From Anaerosolibacter carboniphilus (GTDB lineage: Bacteria > Bacillota > Clostridia > Peptostreptococcales > Thermotaleaceae), in the NCBI RefSeq assembly GCF_014205875.1, contig NZ_JACHEN010000010.1:85392-149391 (forward strand): 64,000 nt of DNA. The letters are read 5' to 3'. Of this stretch, positions 27,374-34,920 are shown in pieces (the first letter of the stretch is position 1; the number at the start of each line of letters is the position of its first letter). The notes under the pieces are model-generated. The model saw only the letters and a list, made by a program, of their open reading frames with translations. It made no database searches and was not told the DNA's origin. The translations under genes were made by a program, and so were the position numbers.

Positions 27374-27760
27374 AACCATTGCAGGTCAAGGATTTAGACG
27401 ATTTTCTACCTTTATAATGATCATGTGACCTTTGAAACGATAAAATGATGTCATAACCTACAAACGAAGTGAAAACAAGCTCAGCTGAACTTTTCTCGAT
27501 AAACTGGACACCATTGAGTTAGGTTTTTCTACCGTTTTCGGGCATGTAAACAATTTTTTGTATTTTCCTCGACCGGGCAATAATAATGGTCGGGTATCGT
27601 TCTTTTCGGGTTAACATAAAATGAAGATTGGTGAAACAAGTGTTGAAGGAGTAGAGACCTGTATCAACAGATACTGGCATCAAGCAGAAAGAATGGGCGT
27701 ATTTTGAAGATGGGTGGCATCCCTCTGGTCGGTAAAGGATAATCAAGAGGAGGTTTATTT
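27374..27760. other. Junction region with IS3-end relics
   Basis: TGACCTTTGAAACGATAAAA at 27426 and TGAACTTTTCTCGATAAACT at 27486 resemble the end of the IS3-family element at 63352 (TGACCTTTCCCCGATAAAAT). They are probably relics of former insertions. A 25-codon fragment before 27735 (ending EWAYFEDGWHPSGR) may be the remains of a gene. No intact gene is visible. Confidence 0.5.
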
Positions 27761-28093
27761 ATGAAAATTCGACAACGATACACATGCCCACTTGAAATAG
27801 TACATGATTTTCTTAGAGGAAAATGGAAGACGATCATATTATATCAACTAAAACACGGACCTAAATCTTTAATTGAACTTGAAAAGTGCATTGTAGGGAT
27901 TAATCAGAAAATGCTGATACAAGATTTAGCTGATTTAATTGAGTTTCAGGTAGTTAATAAAATAAAATATGAAGGTTACCCGTTAAAAGTTGAATATAGT
28001 CTTACAGCGGAAAGAGGACAAAGAATTATTGAAGCTATCAATATATTGCAATCTATAGGAAAAGAGTACATGAACGAAAATATAAGTCCGTGA
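27761..28093 (+). CDS. HxlR family transcriptional regulator
   Basis: A 110-residue winged-helix protein with the HxlR pattern: CPLEIVHDFLRGKWKTIILYQL, then the recognition helix region INQKMLIQDLADL and the wing YPLKVEYSLT. HxlR proteins often respond to redox or electrophile stress through an N-terminal cysteine, and C9 is in the right place. AAGAGGAGG precedes the ATG. It is upstream of a hydrolase and flavin reductase pair and may control them; inverted repeats lie in the gap between. Confidence 0.85.
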   Translation: MKIRQRYTCPLEIVHDFLRGKWKTIILYQLKHGPKSLIELEKCIVGINQKMLIQDLADLIEFQVVNKIKYEGYPLKVEYSLTAERGQRIIEAINILQSIGKEYMNENISP

Positions 28094-28171
28094 ATTTGAT
28101 ACTAACAAAAAAGTAGGTAATTCAAAAATGAATGAATAATTGGTACAATTTATTTGTTATACATACTATAT

Positions 28172-28284
28172 GTTTCGTGCTAATGTTCTTTCAATATAAG
28201 CAATATAATCAAGCACGAAACTTGCATATTGAACGTGAATATAAGTATTATCTGTCGATGTAAATTCTCTATTACGTTCAATAT
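28172..28284. promoter_or_regulatory. Two inverted repeat pairs before the isochorismatase gene
   Basis: GTTTCGTGCT (28172-28181) is the exact complement of AGCACGAAAC (28212-28221), and ATATTGAACGT (28226-28236) that of ACGTTCAATAT (28274-28284). They fill the region between the HxlR gene and the next operon and are candidate operators or leader hairpins. Confidence 0.5.
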
Positions 28285-28310
28285 AGATGCTTAATTAAAG
28301 GAGGACAGTT

Positions 28311-28862
28311 ATGAAAAAGGCATTACTAATTATTGATGTTCAGAATGATTATTTTGATAATGGGGCTTATCCGTTATCTAATGCTAACATGGCAGCGAAA
28401 AACATTCAGGGTGTGCTGGGCAAGTTTAGAGCAGAAGGAGATTTAGTCGTATTCATTAAGCATATTAACATGAAAGAGAGTGCTACATTTTTTAAGCCAG
28501 AAACACTCGGTTCAGAGATTTATAAAGCAATTGAGCCAATTGAAGGAGAAACGGTTATTATCAAACACACTCCCAATAGTTTCAGAGATACGGAACTACA
28601 TCAGTTTTTACGATTACAGAAAATTGAAGAATTAGTGATTGTAGGTATGATGACACAGCATTGCGTAGATACAACAGTTAGAGCAGCTTATGATTTAGGA
28701 TATTCCAATATACTTCTTTATGATTGCTGTGCAACGAGAGACCTGGTTTTCAGCGGCGAAACTATAGCTGCAAATATAGTTCAATCCACTTTTATGGCTG
28801 CACTGAGTCGCGGTTTTTCAGATGTTATGAGTTCTACAGAATACTTGAGGAAAATTAAATGA
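28311..28862 (+). CDS. Isochorismatase-family cysteine hydrolase
   Basis: The 183-residue protein has the cysteine hydrolase triad: aspartate in IIDVQNDYF, a lysine in IIKHTPNSF, and C118 in MMTQHCVDTTVRAA. The family includes nicotinamidases, isochorismatases and other amidases; the specific substrate is not evident. AAAGGAGGAC is a strong ribosome site. Its end overlaps the start of the flavin reductase gene by 4 nt (ATGA), so the two are translationally coupled. Confidence 0.86.
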   Translation: MKKALLIIDVQNDYFDNGAYPLSNANMAAKNIQGVLGKFRAEGDLVVFIKHINMKESATFFKPETLGSEIYKAIEPIEGETVIIKHTPNSFRDTELHQFLRLQKIEELVIVGMMTQHCVDTTVRAAYDLGYSNILLYDCCATRDLVFSGETIAANIVQSTFMAALSRGFSDVMSSTEYLRKIK

Positions 28863-29353
28863 AGACTAATAGTAATTATCAAAATAAGGTTAATGATTTA
28901 GTATCTCAGCTTCATGAAGGTTGCTTCCTTGTTAGCAATAATGAAAAGGAGATAAATGTAATGACCATAGGCTGTGCACTGATTGGATACATGTGGCAAA
29001 TGCCTATGGCAATGGTACTTGTCAGAGGCACACGGCATACGAAAGAATTGCTTGAGAGTTCAGATGTTTTTACTATAAACATCCCAAAGAAATTTGAAAT
29101 GCTAAGGGAGTTAGAAATATGTGGTAAAGCAAGTGGTCGTAAAGTAGACAAATTTGAGAAATGCAATTTCAAAACAGCTTCAACAGATTCTGGTGCAATA
29201 TACATCACTGGATGTAAAACGGTGCTAGAATGTAATATCGTATATAAGCAGATTGTTACATCTTCAAATTTAAGAAGTGATATCCTTAATAATATTTATA
29301 GCAATGAGGATTACCACACTTTATACTTCGCAGAAATCACTAGAATTATTTAG
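28859..29353 (+). CDS. Flavin reductase-like FMN-binding protein
   Basis: 164 residues of the flavin reductase-like split-barrel family: LVSNNEKEINVMTIGCALIGY, PMAMVLVRGTRHT, VFTINIPKK. Such proteins bind FMN and reduce it with NAD(P)H or ferredoxin, or act as nitroreductase-like enzymes. It overlaps the isochorismatase-type gene by 4 nt. The pair with an HxlR regulator suggests a small stress or xenobiotic response unit (inference). Confidence 0.82.
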   Translation: MKTNSNYQNKVNDLVSQLHEGCFLVSNNEKEINVMTIGCALIGYMWQMPMAMVLVRGTRHTKELLESSDVFTINIPKKFEMLRELEICGKASGRKVDKFEKCNFKTASTDSGAIYITGCKTVLECNIVYKQIVTSSNLRSDILNNIYSNEDYHTLYFAEITRII

Positions 29354-29700
29354 GATGGGATTCAGGTTATTGAAAGCCACATGCTCATACCAAGTACCTG
29401 CGTATTGAGAAAGCGTTGGAGTGTAGAAATCTTGTAAATGAAAGTATTCTTAGTATAGGTAATTGGCTAGGATAATCATAGCCGTAGACAGTTATGATAC
29501 TAACTATCTTTAATAGAAGTTGCATTAAAAAAGGTTTTTGCCAAATTTACACTACCGCCAAGGCACCACTAGGTCTTCACGACATCATTTTTGTCTACTC
29601 AAGGCACGTGGAAGCGATAGTTCTGATGACGTATTGTGGTTCGAAGGAGAAAAAGTAGGGTTTGACCACAAGATGTGTGGTTTTGAAGCAAAAAATGAGC

Positions 29701-29742
29701 AAAAAACCGGGTCGAAAAGTGCATTTTTTGATCCGGTTTTTT
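29701..29742. terminator. Bidirectional terminator-like hairpin
   Basis: AAAAAACCGG (29701-29710) pairs perfectly with CCGGTTTTTT (29733-29742); inside, TCGAAAA and TTTTTTGA extend the stem. Confidence 0.7.
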
Positions 29743-29840
29743 GGGGTGTTTTATAGATGACATAGGGCAAATTCGAAAAAATCGATGGTTTTGCGTTAGC
29801 TTTGAAGGCACAATTGAATATTGAATAAGTGAATAATTAT

Positions 29841-29895
29841 GAGGCATAGTTTTTAGGCCAACTTAAATGACCTACAGACTCTGCCTCTTTTTTTA
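29841..29895 (+). terminator. Terminator-like hairpin
   Basis: GAGGCA (29841-29846) pairs with TGCCTC (29882-29887), followed by T8. The gene it serves is unclear. Confidence 0.5.
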
Positions 29896-29924
29896 TTTCA
29901 AGAAATCAGAAAGAGAGAAAGACG

Positions 29925-30047
29925 ATGATGTCAGAATTTTTTATGTATGGCTCAGAGCTACAGGAGCTTGAGCAGTTGATGATGCTTATCTTCCTACTTG
30001 ATTTGAATATGGTTAATCCAAAACCTCCAGATAAAACTCATAATTGA
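29925..30047 (+). CDS. Possible small ORF, 40 residues
   Basis: Two adjacent ATG codons begin a frame MMSEFFMYGSELQELEQLMM that continues to a TGA at 30045. A purine-rich stretch (GAAAGAGAGAAAG) precedes it. The product is acidic and leucine-rich. I do not recognise it; it may be a relic or not coding. Confidence 0.25.
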   Translation: MMSEFFMYGSELQELEQLMMLIFLLDLNMVNPKPPDKTHN

Positions 30048-30050
30048 ATA

Positions 30051-30650
30051 TTATCTTTGATAAAACTCAGGAAAGAGGTTTTTAATTGTATTGGAAATAA
30101 CATTGATGATAAGTTCTGTATCCTCATGAGAATCATAGCGCAGTAATGAACCGGAACCTGAAAAAATGAATTTTAGCTTGATTTCATTTTCGAGAGTTGC
30201 TGGTATTTGATTGCTTTCTAGAACTTTAGTGGCTAAGGCATTACAAAAGTAAAACTGTGCACTTTGACTGAATGAAGCATTATCTCTTGAAAAGAAAGGA
30301 TCATTCTCAAATATAGACTTCTTAATAGAACGCATTACCAGGTTTCTGGAAAACTTATCTGGATTTGTAAAAAACAGATCCATAAAATCAATCTTGTCAA
30401 CAATTTTTTTAAGATGTTCATTTAGGGCGTTCTGATATAAATCATAAATGTCTACGTAGTGTAAGTAAAAGGTTCCTTTATTAATCTCAGCTTTTTCTGA
30501 TAATTCTGACACAGTGATCTTATCAATACTCTTTTTTTGAAGTAACTCTGTTAATGCATTATAGATTGCACGTTTCGTTTTCCTAACCCTTAAATCAGTT
30601 TTCTGACTATTATCTCTAGAAATATTTGATGTTTTAGTTATTTTATTCAT
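30051..30650 (-). CDS. TetR/AcrR family regulator
   Basis: The 199-residue protein has a TetR DNA-binding region at about 20-65 (KRAIYNALTELLQKKSIDKI, then TVSELSEKAEINKGTFYLHY) and a ligand-binding helical C-terminal part. GGGGAG 8 nt before the ATG at 30650 makes that the start. The divergent intergenic region carries a 15-bp inverted repeat (30704-30757), likely its operator, and the gene on the other side is the EFR1 ferrodoxin, its probable target. Confidence 0.86.
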   Translation of the reverse strand: MNKITKTSNISRDNSQKTDLRVRKTKRAIYNALTELLQKKSIDKITVSELSEKAEINKGTFYLHYVDIYDLYQNALNEHLKKIVDKIDFMDLFFTNPDKFSRNLVMRSIKKSIFENDPFFSRDNASFSQSAQFYFCNALATKVLESNQIPATLENEIKLKFIFSGSGSLLRYDSHEDTELIINVISNTIKNLFPEFYQR

Positions 30651-30703
30651 TCTAGGCACTCCCCTAAAATACTTGAATGTATAAATAATCAACAAAATAA
30701 AGG

Positions 30704-30757
30704 ATTCGTTGATTATTCGACGGAAGATAATTATCGTTCATTGAATAATCAACGAAT
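30704..30757. promoter_or_regulatory. TetR-type operator: long inverted repeat
   Basis: ATTCGTTGATTATTC (30704-30718) is the exact complement of GAATAATCAACGAAT (30743-30757). A third half-site AATAATCAAC occurs at 30684-30693. The position just upstream of the TetR gene fits autoregulation and control of the divergent genes. Confidence 0.65.
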
Positions 30758-30929
30758 ATCTAATAAAATAGTAGCATCAAATATAGGAAATGTCAAACGA
30801 GCCATCCATAGCAAAAGAGCTGAACTGGCTAATATGAAACAGCATGAATCCATTCCTTCTACGACATGAGTTGGATTCATGATGAAAATATAAAATGCTC
30901 TCGCAAGAAGAGAAAGAAGGAGATTTTTT

Positions 30930-31706
30930 GTGGGAAATATTATTTTTTGCTTCTCCGGCACGGGAAACAGCCTTGCAGTGGCATGGGACATCGCGAAGAA
31001 ACTCGGCGATACGAAAATTATCCTAATCGCGGATGCAATGAAAGAAGAGCACATCGACCTCCCATACGAGTGTGTAGGGTTTGCGTTTCCAGCTTACTTT
31101 AGCAGCTTGCCGCCGATCATCGAGCGGTTTGTCAGGAAACTGAATTTTAGCAAAACACAGTATGTTTTCGCTGTAATTACTGCCGGAGCCATGCACGGCG
31201 GGTCTTTTGACAGTTTAGGCAGGCTTATCGCGGAGCGCGGCGGTCGTCTGAAAGCAGGCTTTCCTGTCCGGATGCCGGGCAACTACATAGCTATGTATGG
31301 AGCTTGGCCTGCCCGACTCCAACGCTTTATGCTTAAAAAAGCAAAAAAGAAAGCGGAGCGGATTGCCCATAGTATAAAAGAAAAAGGTGCAATCCGTTCC
31401 AGTGAAGAAAACGCCAGGCCCCCAAAGCCTTCGTTAATCGAAAGAATGACCGGCTATGAAAAGTTTGCAAAAGACTACCATGTGACAGACAAATGTACGG
31501 GTTGCGAAACGTGCGTAAAGATATGCCCAATGCGCAACGTTACAATGGTTGAAGGCAGGCCACGGTTTGGTGAAAACTGTGAACGTTGTATGGCTTGTAT
31601 ACAGTGGTGCCCAGTGAAGGCGATTGAATACAAAAGCATAACTGAGAAACGAAAGCAGTACAGGCATCCGGATGTAAAAGCGTCGGATTTGTTCCCAAAG
31701 ACGTAA
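30930..31706 (+). CDS. EFR1-type flavodoxin/ferredoxin protein
   Basis: A 258-residue fusion: an N-terminal flavodoxin-like FMN domain (IFCFSGTGNSLAVAWDIA, with the FMN phosphate loop SGTGNS) and a C-terminal 2[4Fe-4S] ferredoxin with CTGCETCVKICP and CERCMACIQWCP. EFR1 family proteins are thought to move electrons between flavin and ferredoxin systems in anaerobes. The start is GTG at 30930, 7 nt after AAGGAG. Base composition from here to 33.8 kb is richer in GC than the neighbours, which suggests a separate origin. Confidence 0.86.
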   Translation: MGNIIFCFSGTGNSLAVAWDIAKKLGDTKIILIADAMKEEHIDLPYECVGFAFPAYFSSLPPIIERFVRKLNFSKTQYVFAVITAGAMHGGSFDSLGRLIAERGGRLKAGFPVRMPGNYIAMYGAWPARLQRFMLKKAKKKAERIAHSIKEKGAIRSSEENARPPKPSLIERMTGYEKFAKDYHVTDKCTGCETCVKICPMRNVTMVEGRPRFGENCERCMACIQWCPVKAIEYKSITEKRKQYRHPDVKASDLFPKT

Positions 31707-31762
31707 TGCATACTTGAAACTATCACAAAACGCGTGATTTAACGAGAAGGAGAGAATCTATC

Positions 31763-32998
31763 ATGACACTTCAAAACGAGAACACCAACAAAATCAATGG
31801 GAGCCAAGCAGGCACGGTGAACCTGAGCGATCTCAATTTTTCAGGGCAACATTGGACATCCGTCAAGTTTAGCAAGAATATATTAATGGATGCCTTAGTG
31901 AAACATATCCTCGGACTGATGCAATACGGCATGTCGGACCTTGGAGAGGTTCTCGAAGTAGTGGGGCAGCTTAAAGCGAGTGACGAAGAGAGATGGATCA
32001 GGGCCTGGGGCGCCGTAGCCCAACGACTGCAAGATCGAGCTGAAAAGGCAGAAAGCACAGACAAACGGGTTACTGCCTCCACTGCATATCTTCGGGCATC
32101 GACTTACTGGCGTAGCTCCCTGATGTTCTTTAGCCAGCCCGATGATTCTCGTATGAAAGACTATGCACTTGCAAGTATAAAGTGCTATGAGAAGTACCTT
32201 GAATTGTCCGGTTACCCTGGAGAGTATATTGAGGTTCCTTATGAAAACAGTTTTCTTCCGGGACACTTCTACAGATCACCTGTTGCGGGAGACAATGCTC
32301 CGCTGCTCATCATCACACCGGGCCGGGACACCTTTGCCGAAGATACGCGTTGGGTTTACGATGGCGCCATCCGTCGAGGGATCCACTGCCTAATATATGA
32401 TGGTCCCGGTCAAGGGTTTGCATTAAGGCTCAACAACATTCCATTTCGGCACGACTGGGAGAATGTAGTGGGATCAGTCGTCGACTTCGCGCTGAAAATT
32501 CCGGGGATAGATCCGTCAAGAATTGGTCTCATGGGTTTGAGTTTCGGAGGTTTTCTGGTTCCGCGGGTCGCGGCCTTCGAGAAACGGATCAAAGTATGCA
32601 TCGCCGATTCGGGGAACCTCAGTTGGGGAGGTGCAATCATCGGTCACTTACAAAAAATCAGTCACTTACAACCCCATGAGCTCCCGTCGGAGGTGAGCAG
32701 TTTAGTGAGCGACTATGCGTGGAAACATGGTGTGCCGAATTCGGTTAAGGATGTGATCCAAGCTCTTCAAGCCTATGACAACACTTCTGTCGTAGACAAA
32801 ATTACATGCCAGACACTCGTCATGGATGGAACGGCAGAAATTAACTATGGTGCGGCGCAAAAGTTCTATGATGCCCTAAAGTGCCCAAAGGACTACATGT
32901 TGTTTGATGAAACCACTACCGCACAGTCACATTGCCAAATGGGAGGTTACGCCACTGCGACAGAGTATTTGTTCGACTGGCTCGACGAACGGCTTTGA
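31763..32998 (+). CDS. Alpha/beta hydrolase (FrsA/DUF1100-like)
   Basis: 411 residues. The N-terminal ~150 residues are helical; the rest is an alpha/beta hydrolase with PGRDTFAEDTRWVYDGAIRRG, DGPGQG, the nucleophile elbow GLSFGG (S260), then an aspartate in LVMDGTAE and a histidine in QSHCQMGG. The layout is like that of 2,6-dihydroxypseudooxynicotine hydrolase or FrsA esterases; the substrate is unknown. AAGGAGAGAATC precedes the ATG. GC-rich like the EFR1 gene upstream, and probably acquired and co-transcribed with it. Confidence 0.82.
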   Translation: MTLQNENTNKINGSQAGTVNLSDLNFSGQHWTSVKFSKNILMDALVKHILGLMQYGMSDLGEVLEVVGQLKASDEERWIRAWGAVAQRLQDRAEKAESTDKRVTASTAYLRASTYWRSSLMFFSQPDDSRMKDYALASIKCYEKYLELSGYPGEYIEVPYENSFLPGHFYRSPVAGDNAPLLIITPGRDTFAEDTRWVYDGAIRRGIHCLIYDGPGQGFALRLNNIPFRHDWENVVGSVVDFALKIPGIDPSRIGLMGLSFGGFLVPRVAAFEKRIKVCIADSGNLSWGGAIIGHLQKISHLQPHELPSEVSSLVSDYAWKHGVPNSVKDVIQALQAYDNTSVVDKITCQTLVMDGTAEINYGAAQKFYDALKCPKDYMLFDETTTAQSHCQMGGYATATEYLFDWLDERL

Positions 32999-33370
32999 TG
33001 GTAGATAAGTGGCAGGTAGTACGTCCGAGCAATGTCGGATCATATAGTGGGTGGGAAGCCCATCGGGTAAGGTTAACCAGCCGTCCGTAGTCAGCCTTGG
33101 AGCGCAGCAGGTAACTGCTGCGTTTAAGCGTAGGCAGACAAGATAGTAGGCCGAAAGCCGGAAGGTTGAAGTGATTGAGCCTCGAAATACTTAAGAAACA
33201 GGAAGGCTGATGCCGTTGCCTATGCAGAAAGCAACATTGCGACAATCGCTAAGGTGAGAATGTCATAACTTCCTCGGGGTCGAAGAACTCGGCATGCTAT
33301 ACATCGGTATGATACGGTAACTCGGGAGACCCTATTTGCTCTTCAAACATAAGTTTGGAGTACGTATAAC

Positions 33371-33697
33371 AAGCGATACAAAGCAAGGAGTTTGAAAAGA
33401 TGCAAAGCATGGTTAAGGGACGACCTAACAACATCAACGGTTGAGATAATGAAGAAATTAGCAGTAAAACTAAAAGGATACTACCGATACTATGGAGTTA
33501 CAGATAACTCAATAATGATGGGTAAGTTCCTTGACGAAGTTAGAAGCATACTGTATAAGGCACTAAACAGGAAAAGCCAGAAGAAAGGCTTCAACTGGGA
33601 CAAATATGTGCTATTTCTCAAGAAATACCCGCCGGCAAGACCTAAAACCACTGTAAACATCTACGAACTGCGACCGGAAATAAGCTATATTATGTGA
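33371..33697 (+). pseudogene. ltrA: Group II intron maturase, C-terminal remnant
   Basis: The frame encodes KRCKAWLRDD, then VEIMKKLAVKLKGYYRYYGV, FLDEVRSILYKALNRKSQKK and KYVLFLKKYPPARPK, which is the end of the maturase (domain X/D) region of group II intron reverse transcriptases. The seven RT motifs, including YADD, are absent, and traces of the upstream part (KFGVRITSDTKQ near 33350) are in another frame, showing a frameshift as well as a deletion. Confidence 0.8.
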
Positions 33698-33710
33698 ATG
33701 ATGATATGGG

Positions 33711-33743
33711 GAGCCGTGTGCGGTAATTGCGCAAGCGCGGTTC
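33711..33743 (+). ncRNA. Group II intron domain V
   Basis: GAGCCG...CGGTTC outer stem, a 2-nt step, and TGCG...CGCA inner stem form the 33-nt catalytic hairpin of group II introns. The conserved AGCCG is intact. Confidence 0.75.
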
Positions 33744-33802
33744 TGAGAGGAGCGCAACTGCAATGAAGGCAAGAGCCCACAAAGCGTTGCATTTACTCAC
33801 CC

Positions 33803-33832
33803 GCCTGTTAATTTAGTGATAGACTAACAGGC
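33803..33832. terminator. Hairpin downstream of the intron
   Basis: GCCTGTTA (33803-33810) pairs with TAACAGGC (33825-33832). There is no T-run on the plus strand; it may be the original terminator region of the hydrolase gene now separated by the intron. Confidence 0.5.
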
Positions 33833-33849
33833 ATGCCTGCACTTATGAA

Positions 33850-34440
33850 TCAAACTACCAGAAATCCCAATAATATATCAAGATTTTTTTCTGCTGCTTC
33901 CTTCAAACTGTATCTTGTTTCAGTGTAAAGCCAGGAGGCAAGCAGACCATAATTATTATTTATTAAAAGATCGGAAATATCTTTAGTTGAAAGCTTTTTT
34001 GTGATTTCGTTGTTTTCTTGCGCTTTTTCAACCAATTCGCAGATAATTTTAAAGTAAACATGACTGCTGAGCATTAATAGATTTTTATCCATAAAATCTA
34101 TCGCGAATAATTTAGCGACAAAATCTTTGCCGAGCTGATCCTTTTTTTCCATTGCATATAGGGTAAGCATTTTTATTCTGTCAATATATATATGATTTGC
34201 CAGGCTATTATGATACTCAAGCAATTCTTCGTTATGTAAATGGACATATTCCACCAATATATCAACCTTGGATTTATAATAGTAGTAAAAGTTACCTACG
34301 GAAAAACCTGCACTCTTACAGATATCGCTAATGGAAACATTTTCATATCCTTGCGAGTTCATTAGTTTTATTGCCGTATCATATATACTTTTCTTTGCAT
34401 TAAGCCCTTTTTCTGTTTTTGTCTTTTCCATACTATCCAT
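33850..34440 (-). CDS. TetR family regulator
   Basis: About 196 residues. The DNA-binding part is NAKKSIYDTAIKLMNSQGYE followed by NVSISDICKSAGFSVGNFYYYY, a clear TetR helix-turn-helix. The ligand-binding half is unremarkable. GGAG is 5 nt before the ATG at 34440; ATG codons at 34455 and 34431 are alternatives. It is divergent from the MoaD-AOR operon and is the best candidate for its regulator. Confidence 0.82.
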   Translation of the reverse strand: MDSMEKTKTEKGLNAKKSIYDTAIKLMNSQGYENVSISDICKSAGFSVGNFYYYYKSKVDILVEYVHLHNEELLEYHNSLANHIYIDRIKMLTLYAMEKKDQLGKDFVAKLFAIDFMDKNLLMLSSHVYFKIICELVEKAQENNEITKKLSTKDISDLLINNNYGLLASWLYTETRYSLKEAAEKNLDILLGFLVV

Positions 34441-34618
34441 GTACACTCCATTCACTATGATAAAAGAATTATAGCATATATGTTTAGTTTAGTGCTACAT
34501 TGAGTTTGCTATTATTATATTGACTCGTTATATTCATAATGATAAAATTGAATCAGATTCAGTTTTTACGAATGCTGTAAATAATAGTTTCACTGTTTTG
34601 TATACGGAGGATGGGATT

Positions 34619-34852
34619 ATGAAGGTTAAGGTATATGCACCGGGCTTTTGCAGTTTTAAATTCATTGACGAGGATGGTTACATGGAACTGGAGGAGAATT
34701 CTTCCGTAGAGGCTGTTTTCAACAAGCTGGAGATTCCTTCTGATCTCCTAACAATAATGGTTTTTACAGTAAATTACAATATGGTGGCAAAAGATGAATT
34801 ATTGAAGGACGAAGATGTTGTCAGTTTTTTACCTATGATGGCGGGAGGCTGA
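34619..34852 (+). CDS. MoaD/ThiS-like sulfur carrier protein
   Basis: A 77-residue ubiquitin-like protein (MKVKVYAPGFCSFKFIDEDG) ending in the diglycine MMAGG that is adenylated and thiocarboxylated in MoaD/ThiS proteins. Directly before a tungsten/molybdenum aldehyde oxidoreductase, it likely supplies the dithiolene sulfur of tungstopterin. The frame is open upstream to 34520, but ACGGAGGATGGG at 34605-34616 sets the start at 34619. It begins the AOR operon. Confidence 0.8.
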   Translation: MKVKVYAPGFCSFKFIDEDGYMELEENSSVEAVFNKLEIPSDLLTIMVFTVNYNMVAKDELLKDEDVVSFLPMMAGG

Positions 34853-34920
34853 CACAGTAAGCAGTCAAAATTGCTTAGAAAACAGTAATGGCTTCATAAG
34901 GAAATGAAAGGGGATAGCGC

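Larger units (their letters stand above)
29354..29924. other. Non-coding stretch with two terminator-like hairpins
   Basis: No gene supported. Two strong hairpins are annotated separately. A frame with the ending SDDVLWFEGEKVGFDHKM has no start or ribosome site and may be a relic. Confidence 0.4.
33005..33800 (+). mobile_element. Group II intron, internally deleted
   Basis: The sequence after the hydrolase stop has the appearance of group II intron domain I (GTGGGTGGGAAGCCCATCGGG and many short stems). It is followed by a fragment of the intron-encoded protein (33371-33697), then domain V (33711-33743) and a domain VI-like stem. The RT catalytic domain is missing, so the intron could move or splice only with a protein supplied in trans. 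Boundaries are approximate. It lies just past the stop codon of the hydrolase gene. Confidence 0.75.

Noticed and set aside
26981..27379. Minus-strand frame over the end of rlmD
   Set aside because: Shadow of the rlmD coding sequence; rlmD motifs are unambiguous on the plus strand.
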